Shown here in pieces: positions 1 to 6,086 of a stretch of DNA of 6,086 bases (position 1 is the stretch's first letter; the number at the start of each line of letters is the position of its first letter). The notes beneath the pieces were generated by a model. That model searched no databases. It worked only from the letters and a program-made list of their open reading frames with translations, and was not told the origin of the DNA. Source of the DNA: Chryseobacterium gleum (GTDB lineage Bacteria; Bacteroidota; Bacteroidia; Flavobacteriales_D; Crocinitomicaceae); NCBI GenBank assembly GCA_943326315.2, contig CALPSU020000164.1, positions 1 to 6,086 of the forward strand, read 5' to 3'. Both the position numbers and the translations under genes were made by a program.

Positions 1-307
1 AGGTATCCATGAAAATATTGCTAATTCTATTTTGGTAAAGGTTAATCAAATTGGTTCTTTAACTGAAACTATTGAGGCTGTTCAAATGGCAACTAAAAAT
101 AGTTATACTTCAGTTATGAGTCATAGAAGTGGTGAGACTGAAGATAGCACTATTGCTGATTTAGCTGTAGCTTTAAATACGGGGCAAATTAAGACAGGTT
201 CAGCTTCTAGAAGTGATAGAATGGCTAAATACAATCAATTATTAAGAATTGAAGAAGAATTGGGTGAGAATGCTATTTACCCAGGAAATGATTTTAAATA
301 TTTATAA
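1..307 (+). CDS. eno: Enolase (2-phosphoglycerate dehydratase), C-terminal part, 5' end outside window
   Basis: Enolase interconverts 2-phosphoglycerate and phosphoenolpyruvate in cytoplasmic glycolysis and gluconeogenesis. The reading frame is open from base 2 and ends with TAA at 305-307, giving the last 101 residues of a protein that is normally about 430 aa. The first complete codons read GIHENIANSILVKVNQIGSL, so the gene clearly runs in from the left; the TTG at 32 is internal and not a start. Family residues are visible. The Lys of LVKVNQ (codon 38-40) matches the catalytic base, Lys345 in yeast. The His of SHRSGETED (codon 122-124) matches yeast His373, and the Lys of QIKTGS (codon 191-193) matches yeast Lys396. 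The SRSDRMAKYNQLLRIEEELG block is the usual end of the barrel, followed by a short natural C-terminus. The fragment looks intact and functional. A strong terminator follows 18 bp after the stop codon. Confidence 0.97.
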   Translation, partial: GIHENIANSILVKVNQIGSLTETIEAVQMATKNSYTSVMSHRSGETEDSTIADLAVALNTGQIKTGSASRSDRMAKYNQLLRIEEELGENAIYPGNDFKYL

Positions 308-325
308 TTATTTACTATATTTTTT

Positions 326-353
326 AAAAGGAGGTGTTGAACCTCCTTTTTTT
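326..353 (+). terminator. Rho-independent terminator after enolase
   Basis: A perfect 10-bp inverted repeat, AAAAGGAGGT (326-335) and ACCTCCTTTT (341-350), encloses the 5-base loop GTTGA and runs into a T tract (347-353). It lies 18 bp past the enolase stop and 60 bp before the urocanase start, so the two genes are probably separate transcripts. The A-rich left arm opposite the T tract means it could also work in the reverse direction, but no minus-strand gene ends here. Confidence 0.9.
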
Positions 354-387
354 ATGTTCAATATTTCAGATATTATTTAATTCATAT

Positions 388-395
388 TAACTTTA
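388..395 (+). promoter_or_regulatory. Possible Bacteroidota -7 promoter element upstream of urocanase
   Basis: TAACTTTA matches the Bacteroidota -7 consensus TAnnTTTG at all fixed positions but the last. It lies 17 bp before the urocanase ATG and downstream of the enolase terminator, where a promoter is expected. No clear TTG-type -33 element sits at the usual distance upstream, and such matches arise by chance in AT-rich DNA. The call is therefore tentative. Confidence 0.25.
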
Positions 396-412
396 CTAAA
401 AAAATATATAGG

Positions 413-2452
413 ATGAGTCAAGAGGTTTTTCACAAAGAGATTTTAGAAGGTATTCCATTAATTATTCCAGTTGAACAAGTGTATGATATTAATATTAATC
501 ATGCGCCGAAAAGAAAAGAAATACTAACTACTGAGGAGAAAAAATTAGCTTTAAGAAATGCTTTAAGATACTTTCCTAAAGATCAACATGAAGAGTTGGC
601 TTCTGATTTCATTTTTGAATTAGAAACATATGGGCGTATTTATATGTTGAGATACCGTCCAAGCTATTCAATGTATGCTCGACCTATACAAGATTATCCA
701 GGTCAATGTGAACAGGCAAAGGCAATTATGTTAATGATTCAAAATAATTTGGATTATGCAGTTGCTCAACATCCACATGAATTAATTACGTATGGTGGTA
801 ATGGAGCCGTTTTTCAAAACTGGATTCAATATCGACTTACTATGAAATATTTGGCAGAAATGTCTGATGATCAAACGCTTGTAATGTATTCTGGTCACCC
901 GATGGGTTTGTTTCCATCTCATAAAGAAGCTCCTAGAGTTGTTGTTACAAATGGAATGATGATACCTAATTATTCTAAGCCAGATGATTGGGAAAAATTT
1001 AATGCTTTAGGTGTTACACAATATGGACAAATGACAGCAGGTTCATACATGTACATCGGTCCTCAGGGAATTGTACATGGCACTACTATTACTGTTTTAA
1101 ATGCTGGTAGAAAAATTTCTAAAAATGGAGAAGGTTTAGAAGGTAAATTATTTATAACAGCTGGTTTGGGAGGAATGTCAGGTGCGCAACCTAAAGCGGG
1201 TAATATTGCAGGTTGTGTTTCTGTAACTGCCGAAGTAAATCCAAAAGCTGTTCATACTCGTCATTCGCAAGGATGGGTTGATGAAGTTTATGATAACTTA
1301 GACTCGCTTTGTGAGAGAGTTCTTAAAGCAAAATCAGGTAAAGAGATTGTTTCGATTGCTTATGTTGGAAATATTGTTGATGTTTGGGAGAAATTTGATA
1401 AAGAGAATATTTTTGTTGAGTTAGGATCGGATCAAACTTCTTTGCATAATCCTTGGGCAGGTGGATATTATCCTGTTGGTCAAAGTCTTGAAGAATCAAA
1501 TAGAATGATGGCGGAAGAACCTTCTTTATTTGTACAAAAAGTAAAAGATACATTGATAAGACATGCTGCTTCAGTCAATAAACATACAGCAAAAGGAACG
1601 TATTTCTTTGATTATGGAAATGCTTTTTTATTAGAAGCTTCGCGCGCAGGAGCTGATGTGATGGCTGAAAATGGAATAGATTTTAAATACCCATCTTATG
1701 TTCAAGATATATTAGGGCCAATGTGTTTTGATTTTGGTTTTGGACCTTTCCGATGGGTATGTGCTTCTGGGAAGCCAGAAGATTTAAAACGAACAGACGA
1801 AATTGCTTGTGAAGTTTTAGAAGAAATGATGAAAAATAGTCCAGTTGAGATTCAACAGCAGATGGTAGATAACATTCGTTGGATAAAAGGGGCACAAGAA
1901 AATAAATTAGTTGTAGGCTCTCAAGCTCGTATTCTTTATGCTGATGCTGAAGGAAGAATGAAAATTGCAGAGGCTTTTAATAATGCTATTGACAAAGGTG
2001 AAATTGGAGTTGTTGTTTTAGGAAGAGATCATCATGATGTATCAGGAACTGATTCTCCTTACCGTGAAACTTCAAATATCTACGATGGTTCTCGCTTTAC
2101 AGCTGATATGGCTATTCAAAATGTAATCGGAGATAGTTTCCGAGGCGCAACATGGGTTTCAATTCACAATGGAGGTGGAGTAGGCTGGGGAGAAGTTATC
2201 AACGGTGGATTTGGAATGTTATTAGATGGGACAAGAGAAGCGGATCGAAGATTGAAAATGATGCTACATTGGGATGTAAATAATGGTATATCAAGAAGAA
2301 GTTGGGCTAGAAATGAAGGTGCAATTTTCGCCATAAAACGTGCTATGGAAGTTGAACCTAGATTAAAAGTCACAGTTCCAGAGTTTGTGGATGATGCAGT
2401 TATAGAAGGGATATTTACTACGACAAAAGTTCGGTCGTCATCAACAATTTAA
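413..2452 (+). CDS. hutU: Urocanate hydratase (urocanase), long form
   Basis: Urocanase converts urocanate plus water to 4-imidazolone-5-propionate, the second step of histidine degradation. It is a cytoplasmic enzyme using tightly bound NAD+ as an electrophile. The 679-residue product is full length for the long form (vertebrate UROC1 is about 676 aa); the classical Pseudomonas/Bacillus form is about 555 aa. Family blocks appear in order: YGGNG at 127-131, YSGHPMG at 159-165, the nucleotide-binding GLGGMSGAQP at 251-260, Cys438 followed by GPFRW at 444-448, RDHHDVSGTDSP at 538-549 and HNGGGVGWGE at 585-594. The start is the ATG at 413; little N-terminal sequence precedes the conserved part (LALRNALRYFP near residue 45) and no good Shine-Dalgarno is present. 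No hutH, hutI or hutG lies beside it, and terminators flank it on both sides, so it appears monocistronic. The cysteine near GPFRW is offset from the Pseudomonas Cys410 position (see findings). Family assignment is very secure. Confidence 0.97.
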   Translation: MSQEVFHKEILEGIPLIIPVEQVYDININHAPKRKEILTTEEKKLALRNALRYFPKDQHEELASDFIFELETYGRIYMLRYRPSYSMYARPIQDYPGQCEQAKAIMLMIQNNLDYAVAQHPHELITYGGNGAVFQNWIQYRLTMKYLAEMSDDQTLVMYSGHPMGLFPSHKEAPRVVVTNGMMIPNYSKPDDWEKFNALGVTQYGQMTAGSYMYIGPQGIVHGTTITVLNAGRKISKNGEGLEGKLFITAGLGGMSGAQPKAGNIAGCVSVTAEVNPKAVHTRHSQGWVDEVYDNLDSLCERVLKAKSGKEIVSIAYVGNIVDVWEKFDKENIFVELGSDQTSLHNPWAGGYYPVGQSLEESNRMMAEEPSLFVQKVKDTLIRHAASVNKHTAKGTYFFDYGNAFLLEASRAGADVMAENGIDFKYPSYVQDILGPMCFDFGFGPFRWVCASGKPEDLKRTDEIACEVLEEMMKNSPVEIQQQMVDNIRWIKGAQENKLVVGSQARILYADAEGRMKIAEAFNNAIDKGEIGVVVLGRDHHDVSGTDSPYRETSNIYDGSRFTADMAIQNVIGDSFRGATWVSIHNGGGVGWGEVINGGFGMLLDGTREADRRLKMMLHWDVNNGISRRSWARNEGAIFAIKRAMEVEPRLKVTVPEFVDDAVIEGIFTTTKVRSSSTI

Positions 2453-2467
2453 TTATTTAATATTTAG

Positions 2468-2498
2468 CGGTTGGTTTTTTAAATCAACCGTTTTTTTT
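2468..2498 (+). terminator. Rho-independent terminator after urocanase
   Basis: CGGTTG (2468-2473) pairs with CAACCG (2485-2490). One G-T pair and three T-A pairs extend the stem inward to a 3-base loop, and eight T residues (2491-2498) follow directly. It begins 15 bp after the urocanase stop and ends 24 bp before the NDH-2 start. This separates the two genes transcriptionally and leaves little room for an NDH-2 promoter; I saw no clear TAnnTTTG in 2499-2522. Confidence 0.88.
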
Positions 2499-2522
2499 GT
2501 AACGATTTAATAAAATCTAAGT

Positions 2523-3794
2523 ATGAATGCAAACATCCCTAATTCAGAAAAAAAAAGAGTTGTTATTATAGGCGGAGGTTTTGGGGGACTTAAAATGGCT
2601 CAAGAGATTTCAAAAGAGATTTATCAAGTTATTTTAATTGATAGAAATAATTATCATCAGTTTCAACCATTATTTTATCAAGTTGCTACAGCAGGTTTAG
2701 AACCTAGTTCAATTGCATTTCCATTTAGAAAGATTTTTCATAACGAAAAGAATTTTCATTTCCGACTTACTTCAGTTAAAAGTATTCAAGTTGAAAATAA
2801 ATTAGTAGAAACTTCAATAGGAACAATTTCATACGATTATTTGATTATAGCAACGGGTGCTGATACTAATTTTTTTGGAAATCTACGAATTCAACAATTT
2901 GCAATGCCGATGAAAAGTATTTCAGAAGCATTGGCACTGAGAAATACTATTTTCCAACGTTTAGAGGATGCATTAAATTCTCAAGATGAAGAAGAGAAAT
3001 TGCAATGCATGAATATTGTTATTGTTGGTGGTGGTCCGACAGGTGTTGAAGTTGCTGGAACTTTAGCAGAAATGAAAAGTTTTATTCTCCCTAAAGATTA
3101 TCCAGAAATGGATTTTTCTCAAATGAAAATTGTTTTATTGGAAGGATCGCCAAGGGTGTTGAATGCAATGTCAGATGTTTCTTGTATTAAAGCGAAAGAA
3201 TATTTGATAAAATTAGGTGTTGAAGTTTATAACAATACGCAAGTTGTGGATTATGATGGTGAATACGTAACATTAAAAGAAGGAGATAAAATACCAACTA
3301 AAACACTTATTTGGTCAGCTGGAATTATTGGGAATTTGATCAAAGGATTTAATGAGAATTGTTATTTGCCAGGAGGTCGATATTCTGTTGATGAGTTTAA
3401 TAAAGTAATAGGGACTGATTCCATTTTTGCACTTGGTGATGTTGCTTGTATGATTTCTGAAAAATATCCGAGAGGCCACCCTCAAATGGCACAACCCGCT
3501 ATTCAACAAGGGAATAACTTAGCAAAAAACTTAACACGAATTGCAAAAGGGGAAATATTAAAACCTTTTAAATACAAAGATTTAGGTTCGATGGCAACAG
3601 TTGGTAGAAATAAAGCAGTGGTTGAATTACCAAATTATAAATTTCAAGGATTCTTTGCTTGGGTCGTTTGGATGGTGGTACATTTAAAATCTATTTTAGG
3701 GATTAGAAATAAGTTTTTAGTATTTTTAAATTGGGTTTGGAATTATTTAACTTACAATTTATCATTGAGGTTGATTATTAGGCCTAGGAAGTAA
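2523..3794 (+). CDS. ndh: Type II NADH:quinone oxidoreductase (NDH-2)
   Basis: NDH-2 is a single-subunit FAD enzyme on the inner face of the cytoplasmic membrane. It passes electrons from NADH to the quinone pool without pumping protons. The 423-residue length is typical. The N-terminal Rossmann motif GGGFGG (17-22), with Asp40 ending the second strand, binds FAD. It is followed by YHQFQPLFYQVATAGL (44-59), characteristic of NDH-2. A second Rossmann motif, GGGPTG (169-174), binds the nicotinamide nucleotide; Glu207 at the end of its second strand favours NADH over NADPH. ALGDVA (303-308) is the second FAD contact, and AQPAIQQG (323-330) is the AQxAxQ signature at the flavin-quinone site. From about residue 374 the chain is hydrophobic and aromatic (FFAWVVWMVVHL, FLVFLNWVWNYL) and ends in RPRK, as expected of the membrane-anchoring C-terminal helices. 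The hydrolase begins 17 bp downstream, suggesting co-transcription. Other flavin reductases of this fold are less likely given the quinone motif and C-terminal anchor. Confidence 0.95.
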   Translation: MNANIPNSEKKRVVIIGGGFGGLKMAQEISKEIYQVILIDRNNYHQFQPLFYQVATAGLEPSSIAFPFRKIFHNEKNFHFRLTSVKSIQVENKLVETSIGTISYDYLIIATGADTNFFGNLRIQQFAMPMKSISEALALRNTIFQRLEDALNSQDEEEKLQCMNIVIVGGGPTGVEVAGTLAEMKSFILPKDYPEMDFSQMKIVLLEGSPRVLNAMSDVSCIKAKEYLIKLGVEVYNNTQVVDYDGEYVTLKEGDKIPTKTLIWSAGIIGNLIKGFNENCYLPGGRYSVDEFNKVIGTDSIFALGDVACMISEKYPRGHPQMAQPAIQQGNNLAKNLTRIAKGEILKPFKYKDLGSMATVGRNKAVVELPNYKFQGFFAWVVWMVVHLKSILGIRNKFLVFLNWVWNYLTYNLSLRLIIRPRK

Positions 3795-3811
3795 TTATTA
3801 GGTATTAGGTT

Positions 3812-5671
3812 ATGACTAAACAACTTTTTTTATTGTTCATTATCTTTATAGGTTTTAGGGTGTTTTCTCAAATGACACCTACCTATATTGTAAATATCCC
3901 AATGAGGGATGGGAAAAATTTATCCGCTGATGTTTATGTTCCAACTGGAGCTTCTACTTTTTCTACTATTTTGATTCAAACACCTTATAATAAAACCAAT
4001 TTCAGAAATGGACTTCCGTTGGGGTATCTTCAAAATTTGAATTCAAGTCCGTATACTTGGGTGGTGGTAGATTGGAGAGGGTTTTATGGTTCAAGTTCGG
4101 CTTTAGTTGCTCAACCGAATAGAGGACTGGATGGTTATGATGTGATAGATTGGATTGTTGCTCAAACATGGTCGAATGGAAAAGTGGGTACTTGGGGACC
4201 TTCAGCTCTTGGTGGTGTTCAATACAATACGATGAAAGAAAATCATCCGGATCACATTTGTGCTGTTCCAATGGTGGCTCAACCTCAAACGGCTTATGAT
4301 ACTTATTTTTATGGAGGAGTTTTAGAAAAATCTCGTTTAGCACAATTTGATGCATTAGGTTATGGATTATCAACTACTGTTTTAGCAAATCCTTATTATA
4401 GCAATGTATGGCAATATACTGAAAACACAACTTGGTATCCACAAGAAGTTCATATTCCAACTTTACAAATTGGAGGATGGTATGATCATAATGTGTCCGA
4501 TATGTTGGATTGGTTTGCTGCTTCTAGAGTGTTATCGGATGTTTCTGTTCGTTCAAAACAGTGGTTATTAATTGGGCCCTGGGTTCATGGGGGAACAGGA
4601 ATTGCAAATGTAGGATCTTCAGTTCAAGGAGAATTAACATATCCGGATGCAGCTTATAAATCAGATTCAATGGCAAGAGATTTTTTTAGTTTTTATCTTT
4701 TGAATACACCAAATAATTGGGAATCAACTCATGCAATTACGTATTATGAATTGGGTAATAATAAATGGAATCATTCGAATCTAAATTCTATAGAGACTTT
4801 GGTAACTCAAGAATTAAAGCTTTCACAAAATAATGAATTGTTAGATGGAATAGGAACGGGGAGTTCTGTTTTTCTCTCAGATCCTAGACAACCATCCCCA
4901 ACAATTGGAGGTGCGACTTTAAGTTCTGGTCTTCAGCAAGGTCCTTATAATCAGACTTCTTTAGATAATCGAACAGATTTAGTTACTTTTTCGACTAATG
5001 AATTGACGAATGATATATCGGTTTCAGGTAAAGTAAAGTTAGATGCATATGTTTCTTGTAATCAACCTGATGCTGATTTATCTGTTCGCCTTATAGATGT
5101 TTATCCAGATGGTCGAAGTATGCTGATTAACGACGGAATAAAAAGATTAAGATTTAGAAATGGATATAAAATAACAGATGAGTCATTTATGTCGGTCGGT
5201 AATATCTATGAAGTAGTTATTGAACTTCCTTTCGTTAATTATACGTGGAAAGCAGGACATCAATTAAAAATTTATGTCAGTGGAAATAATTCGACGAGAT
5301 GGGACGTAAACTTACAAAATGGCGGAACAATGTATGCAGCAGGAGATACAAATACAGCTTTAATCCAATTGTATCACAATCAACAATATGCGAGTAAATT
5401 GATTTTACCTTGTGAGAAATTAACTCTAGGACTTGAAAGGGAGATAAGAGATTTAGATATATCTGTCTATCCTAATCCTGTAAAAGATAAGTTACATTTA
5501 AATGGAAAAATTGAATTTGAAACATTTAGGATTTTAGATATATTTGGAAGAGAGGTGCTTAAAGGTCAATTTTCAAACGAAATAGAAGTTGATTCTTTAG
5601 ATTCAGGAGTATATTTTATCGTTTTGAAAGTCGGAAATCAATCAATAACAATGAAATTTATGATAGGGTAG
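3812..5671 (+). CDS. Secreted CocE/NonD-family (S15-like) serine hydrolase with T9SS sorting domain
   Basis: This is an alpha/beta-hydrolase of the cocaine esterase / X-Pro dipeptidyl-peptidase / alpha-amino-acid ester hydrolase group, which cleaves ester or amide (peptide) bonds; the substrate cannot be told from sequence. Its 619 residues start with a signal peptide (MTKQLFLLFIIFIGF, probably cut at FS|Q, 19|20). The catalytic domain follows: TPYNKT with Tyr59 as likely oxyanion-hole residue, VVVDWRGFYGSS, nucleophile elbow GPSALG with Ser131, GGWYDH with Asp225, and GPWVHGG with His259. Ser131-Asp225-His259 is the inferred triad. Residues about 290-535 match the C-terminal jelly-roll domain, including FVNYTWKAGHQLKIYVSGNN. 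Residues about 547-619 are a type A T9SS sorting domain (ISVYPNP, ILDIFGREV, LDSGVYFIVLKVG, MKFMIG), so the mature protein should cross both membranes and be released or anchored on the cell surface. The start lies 17 bp after ndh, with an AGG 9 nt upstream. A secreted peptidase or esterase is the safest description. Confidence 0.92.
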   Translation: MTKQLFLLFIIFIGFRVFSQMTPTYIVNIPMRDGKNLSADVYVPTGASTFSTILIQTPYNKTNFRNGLPLGYLQNLNSSPYTWVVVDWRGFYGSSSALVAQPNRGLDGYDVIDWIVAQTWSNGKVGTWGPSALGGVQYNTMKENHPDHICAVPMVAQPQTAYDTYFYGGVLEKSRLAQFDALGYGLSTTVLANPYYSNVWQYTENTTWYPQEVHIPTLQIGGWYDHNVSDMLDWFAASRVLSDVSVRSKQWLLIGPWVHGGTGIANVGSSVQGELTYPDAAYKSDSMARDFFSFYLLNTPNNWESTHAITYYELGNNKWNHSNLNSIETLVTQELKLSQNNELLDGIGTGSSVFLSDPRQPSPTIGGATLSSGLQQGPYNQTSLDNRTDLVTFSTNELTNDISVSGKVKLDAYVSCNQPDADLSVRLIDVYPDGRSMLINDGIKRLRFRNGYKITDESFMSVGNIYEVVIELPFVNYTWKAGHQLKIYVSGNNSTRWDVNLQNGGTMYAAGDTNTALIQLYHNQQYASKLILPCEKLTLGLEREIRDLDISVYPNPVKDKLHLNGKIEFETFRILDIFGREVLKGQFSNEIEVDSLDSGVYFIVLKVGNQSITMKFMIG

Positions 5672-5729
5672 GGGTTCGATGTTTATGAAGTTTGTTTGGA
5701 TTTTAAAAATCCACGAAATCGTAAAAAAA

Positions 5730-6086
5730 TTAATTCAACACTTTCAACGAGCTAATCATTTCAAAAGTTGCTACGATTTCATGACTTTCGTTTTTAGCCG
5801 TGACCATAATCGATTTATTGATTCTTTCTCCTGTTTTTATACTTTCTTCAATTGCCTCTTTAATAATTTGACCTTCATTGCTAGAAAAATAAACATCTGA
5901 TTCAGCTCGTTTTAAAAATTGAGCATTCATTCCTTTGAAGGAAAACGATATTTTTTTATTTAACACTTCGGAGAAATAGAAAACATGAATACCGCCAGCA
6001 ATATCAGCTCCAACGGCTAAAGCTCCAAAATACATTGAGTTTAAGTGGTTTTTTGTTCTTCTTTTTAATTTTATTTTAACCGTTAC
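5730..6086 (-). CDS. DUF4442-like hotdog-fold protein, C-terminal part, 5' end outside window
   Basis: Read on the minus strand, this frame is open from the window edge (6086) to TAA at 5732-5730, giving 118 residues. The ATG at 6035 is not a convincing start, because 17 further codons upstream (VTVKIKLKRRTKNHLNS) continue in frame and look family-like. The segment RTKNHLNSMYFGALAVGADIAGG resembles DUF4442 / PaaI-type thioesterase-like hotdog proteins, which have a basic R-x-x-N-H turn followed by a long helix packed in the fold. After it come beta-strand-rich stretches (KISFSFKGMNAQFLKRAESDVYF, RINKSIMVTAKN, EIVATFEMISSLKV), as expected of the remaining hotdog sheet. Family members are usually about 150 aa, so roughly 30 N-terminal residues are missing. 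No enzymatic activity or substrate can be assigned; an acyl-CoA thioesterase-like role is only inferred from the fold. The gene converges on the hydrolase with 58 bp between stops. Confidence 0.78.
   Translation of the reverse strand, partial: VTVKIKLKRRTKNHLNSMYFGALAVGADIAGGIHVFYFSEVLNKKISFSFKGMNAQFLKRAESDVYFSSNEGQIIKEAIEESIKTGERINKSIMVTAKNESHEIVATFEMISSLKVLN

Noticed and set aside
1323..2373. Three minus-strand frames of 69-76 aa inside urocanase (1323-1553, 1683-1895, 2164-2373)
   Set aside because: All are antisense shadows of well-conserved urocanase blocks and show no domain or ribosome site of their own.
2496..2522. TTTG at 2496-2499 as a possible -33 element for ndh
   Set aside because: It overlaps the terminator T tract, and no TAnnTTTG follows within the short distance to the ATG at 2523.
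3315..3509. Minus-strand 64-aa open frame inside ndh
   Set aside because: It is antisense to the ALGDVA and AQPAIQQG region of NDH-2 and has no recognisable features.
4002..4373. Minus-strand 123-aa open frame inside the hydrolase gene
   Set aside because: It is fully antisense to the catalytic domain, which contains the conserved serine motif. Its His/Leu/Pro-rich composition is what an AT-rich coding strand gives when read backwards.
5697..5722. Inverted repeats between the convergent genes: TGGATTTT/AAAATCCA (5697-5713) and ACGA/TCGT (5713-5722)
   Set aside because: The first has a single-base centre and an A/T-rich inner part, and the second a two-base loop. Neither is followed by a T tract on either strand, so I do not call a terminator, although some termination signal for the converging genes would be expected here.
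5679..5900. Plus-strand 73-aa open frame beginning ATGTTTATGAAGTTTG just after the hydrolase
   Set aside because: It lies largely antisense to the minus-strand DUF4442-like gene, which has a recognisable family pattern. The plus frame shows only a Phe/Asn-rich, low-complexity composition and no domain.

Overview
The window is AT-rich, with A/T strongly favoured at third codon positions and few recognisable Shine-Dalgarno sequences. The hydrolase at 3812-5671 carries a C-terminal type IX secretion (Por) sorting domain, which is restricted to Bacteroidota. Together with the style of the enolase, urocanase and NDH-2 proteins, this points to a member of the Flavobacteriales or a close relative. 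No mobile element, tRNA, rRNA, CRISPR array or phage gene was seen. The region looks like ordinary chromosome.

Layout, left to right. (1) 1-307, + strand: the last 101 residues of enolase, followed by a perfect 10-bp stem terminator at 326-353. (2) 413-2452, + strand: a complete long-form urocanate hydratase (histidine degradation), standing alone without other hut genes in view and closed by its own terminator at 2468-2498. (3) 2523-3794, + strand: a type II NADH:quinone oxidoreductase. Only 17 bp later comes 3812-5671, + strand: a secreted CocE/NonD-type (peptidase S15-like) serine hydrolase. These two probably share a transcript. (4) 5730-6086, - strand, converging on the hydrolase: the C-terminal 118 residues of a DUF4442-like, hotdog-fold protein whose N-terminus lies beyond the right edge.

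The genes do not form an obvious pathway. Enolase (glycolysis), urocanase (histidine to glutamate), NDH-2 (respiratory NADH oxidation) and an exported ester/peptide hydrolase fit a heterotroph living on proteins and amino acids, but this link is inference. No gene-free stretch exceeds about 105 bp. I found no convincing undescribed system. The points most worth a second look are the active-site cysteine region of the long urocanase, the atypical nucleophile elbow of the T9SS-exported hydrolase, and the unusual pairing of that hydrolase with NDH-2.
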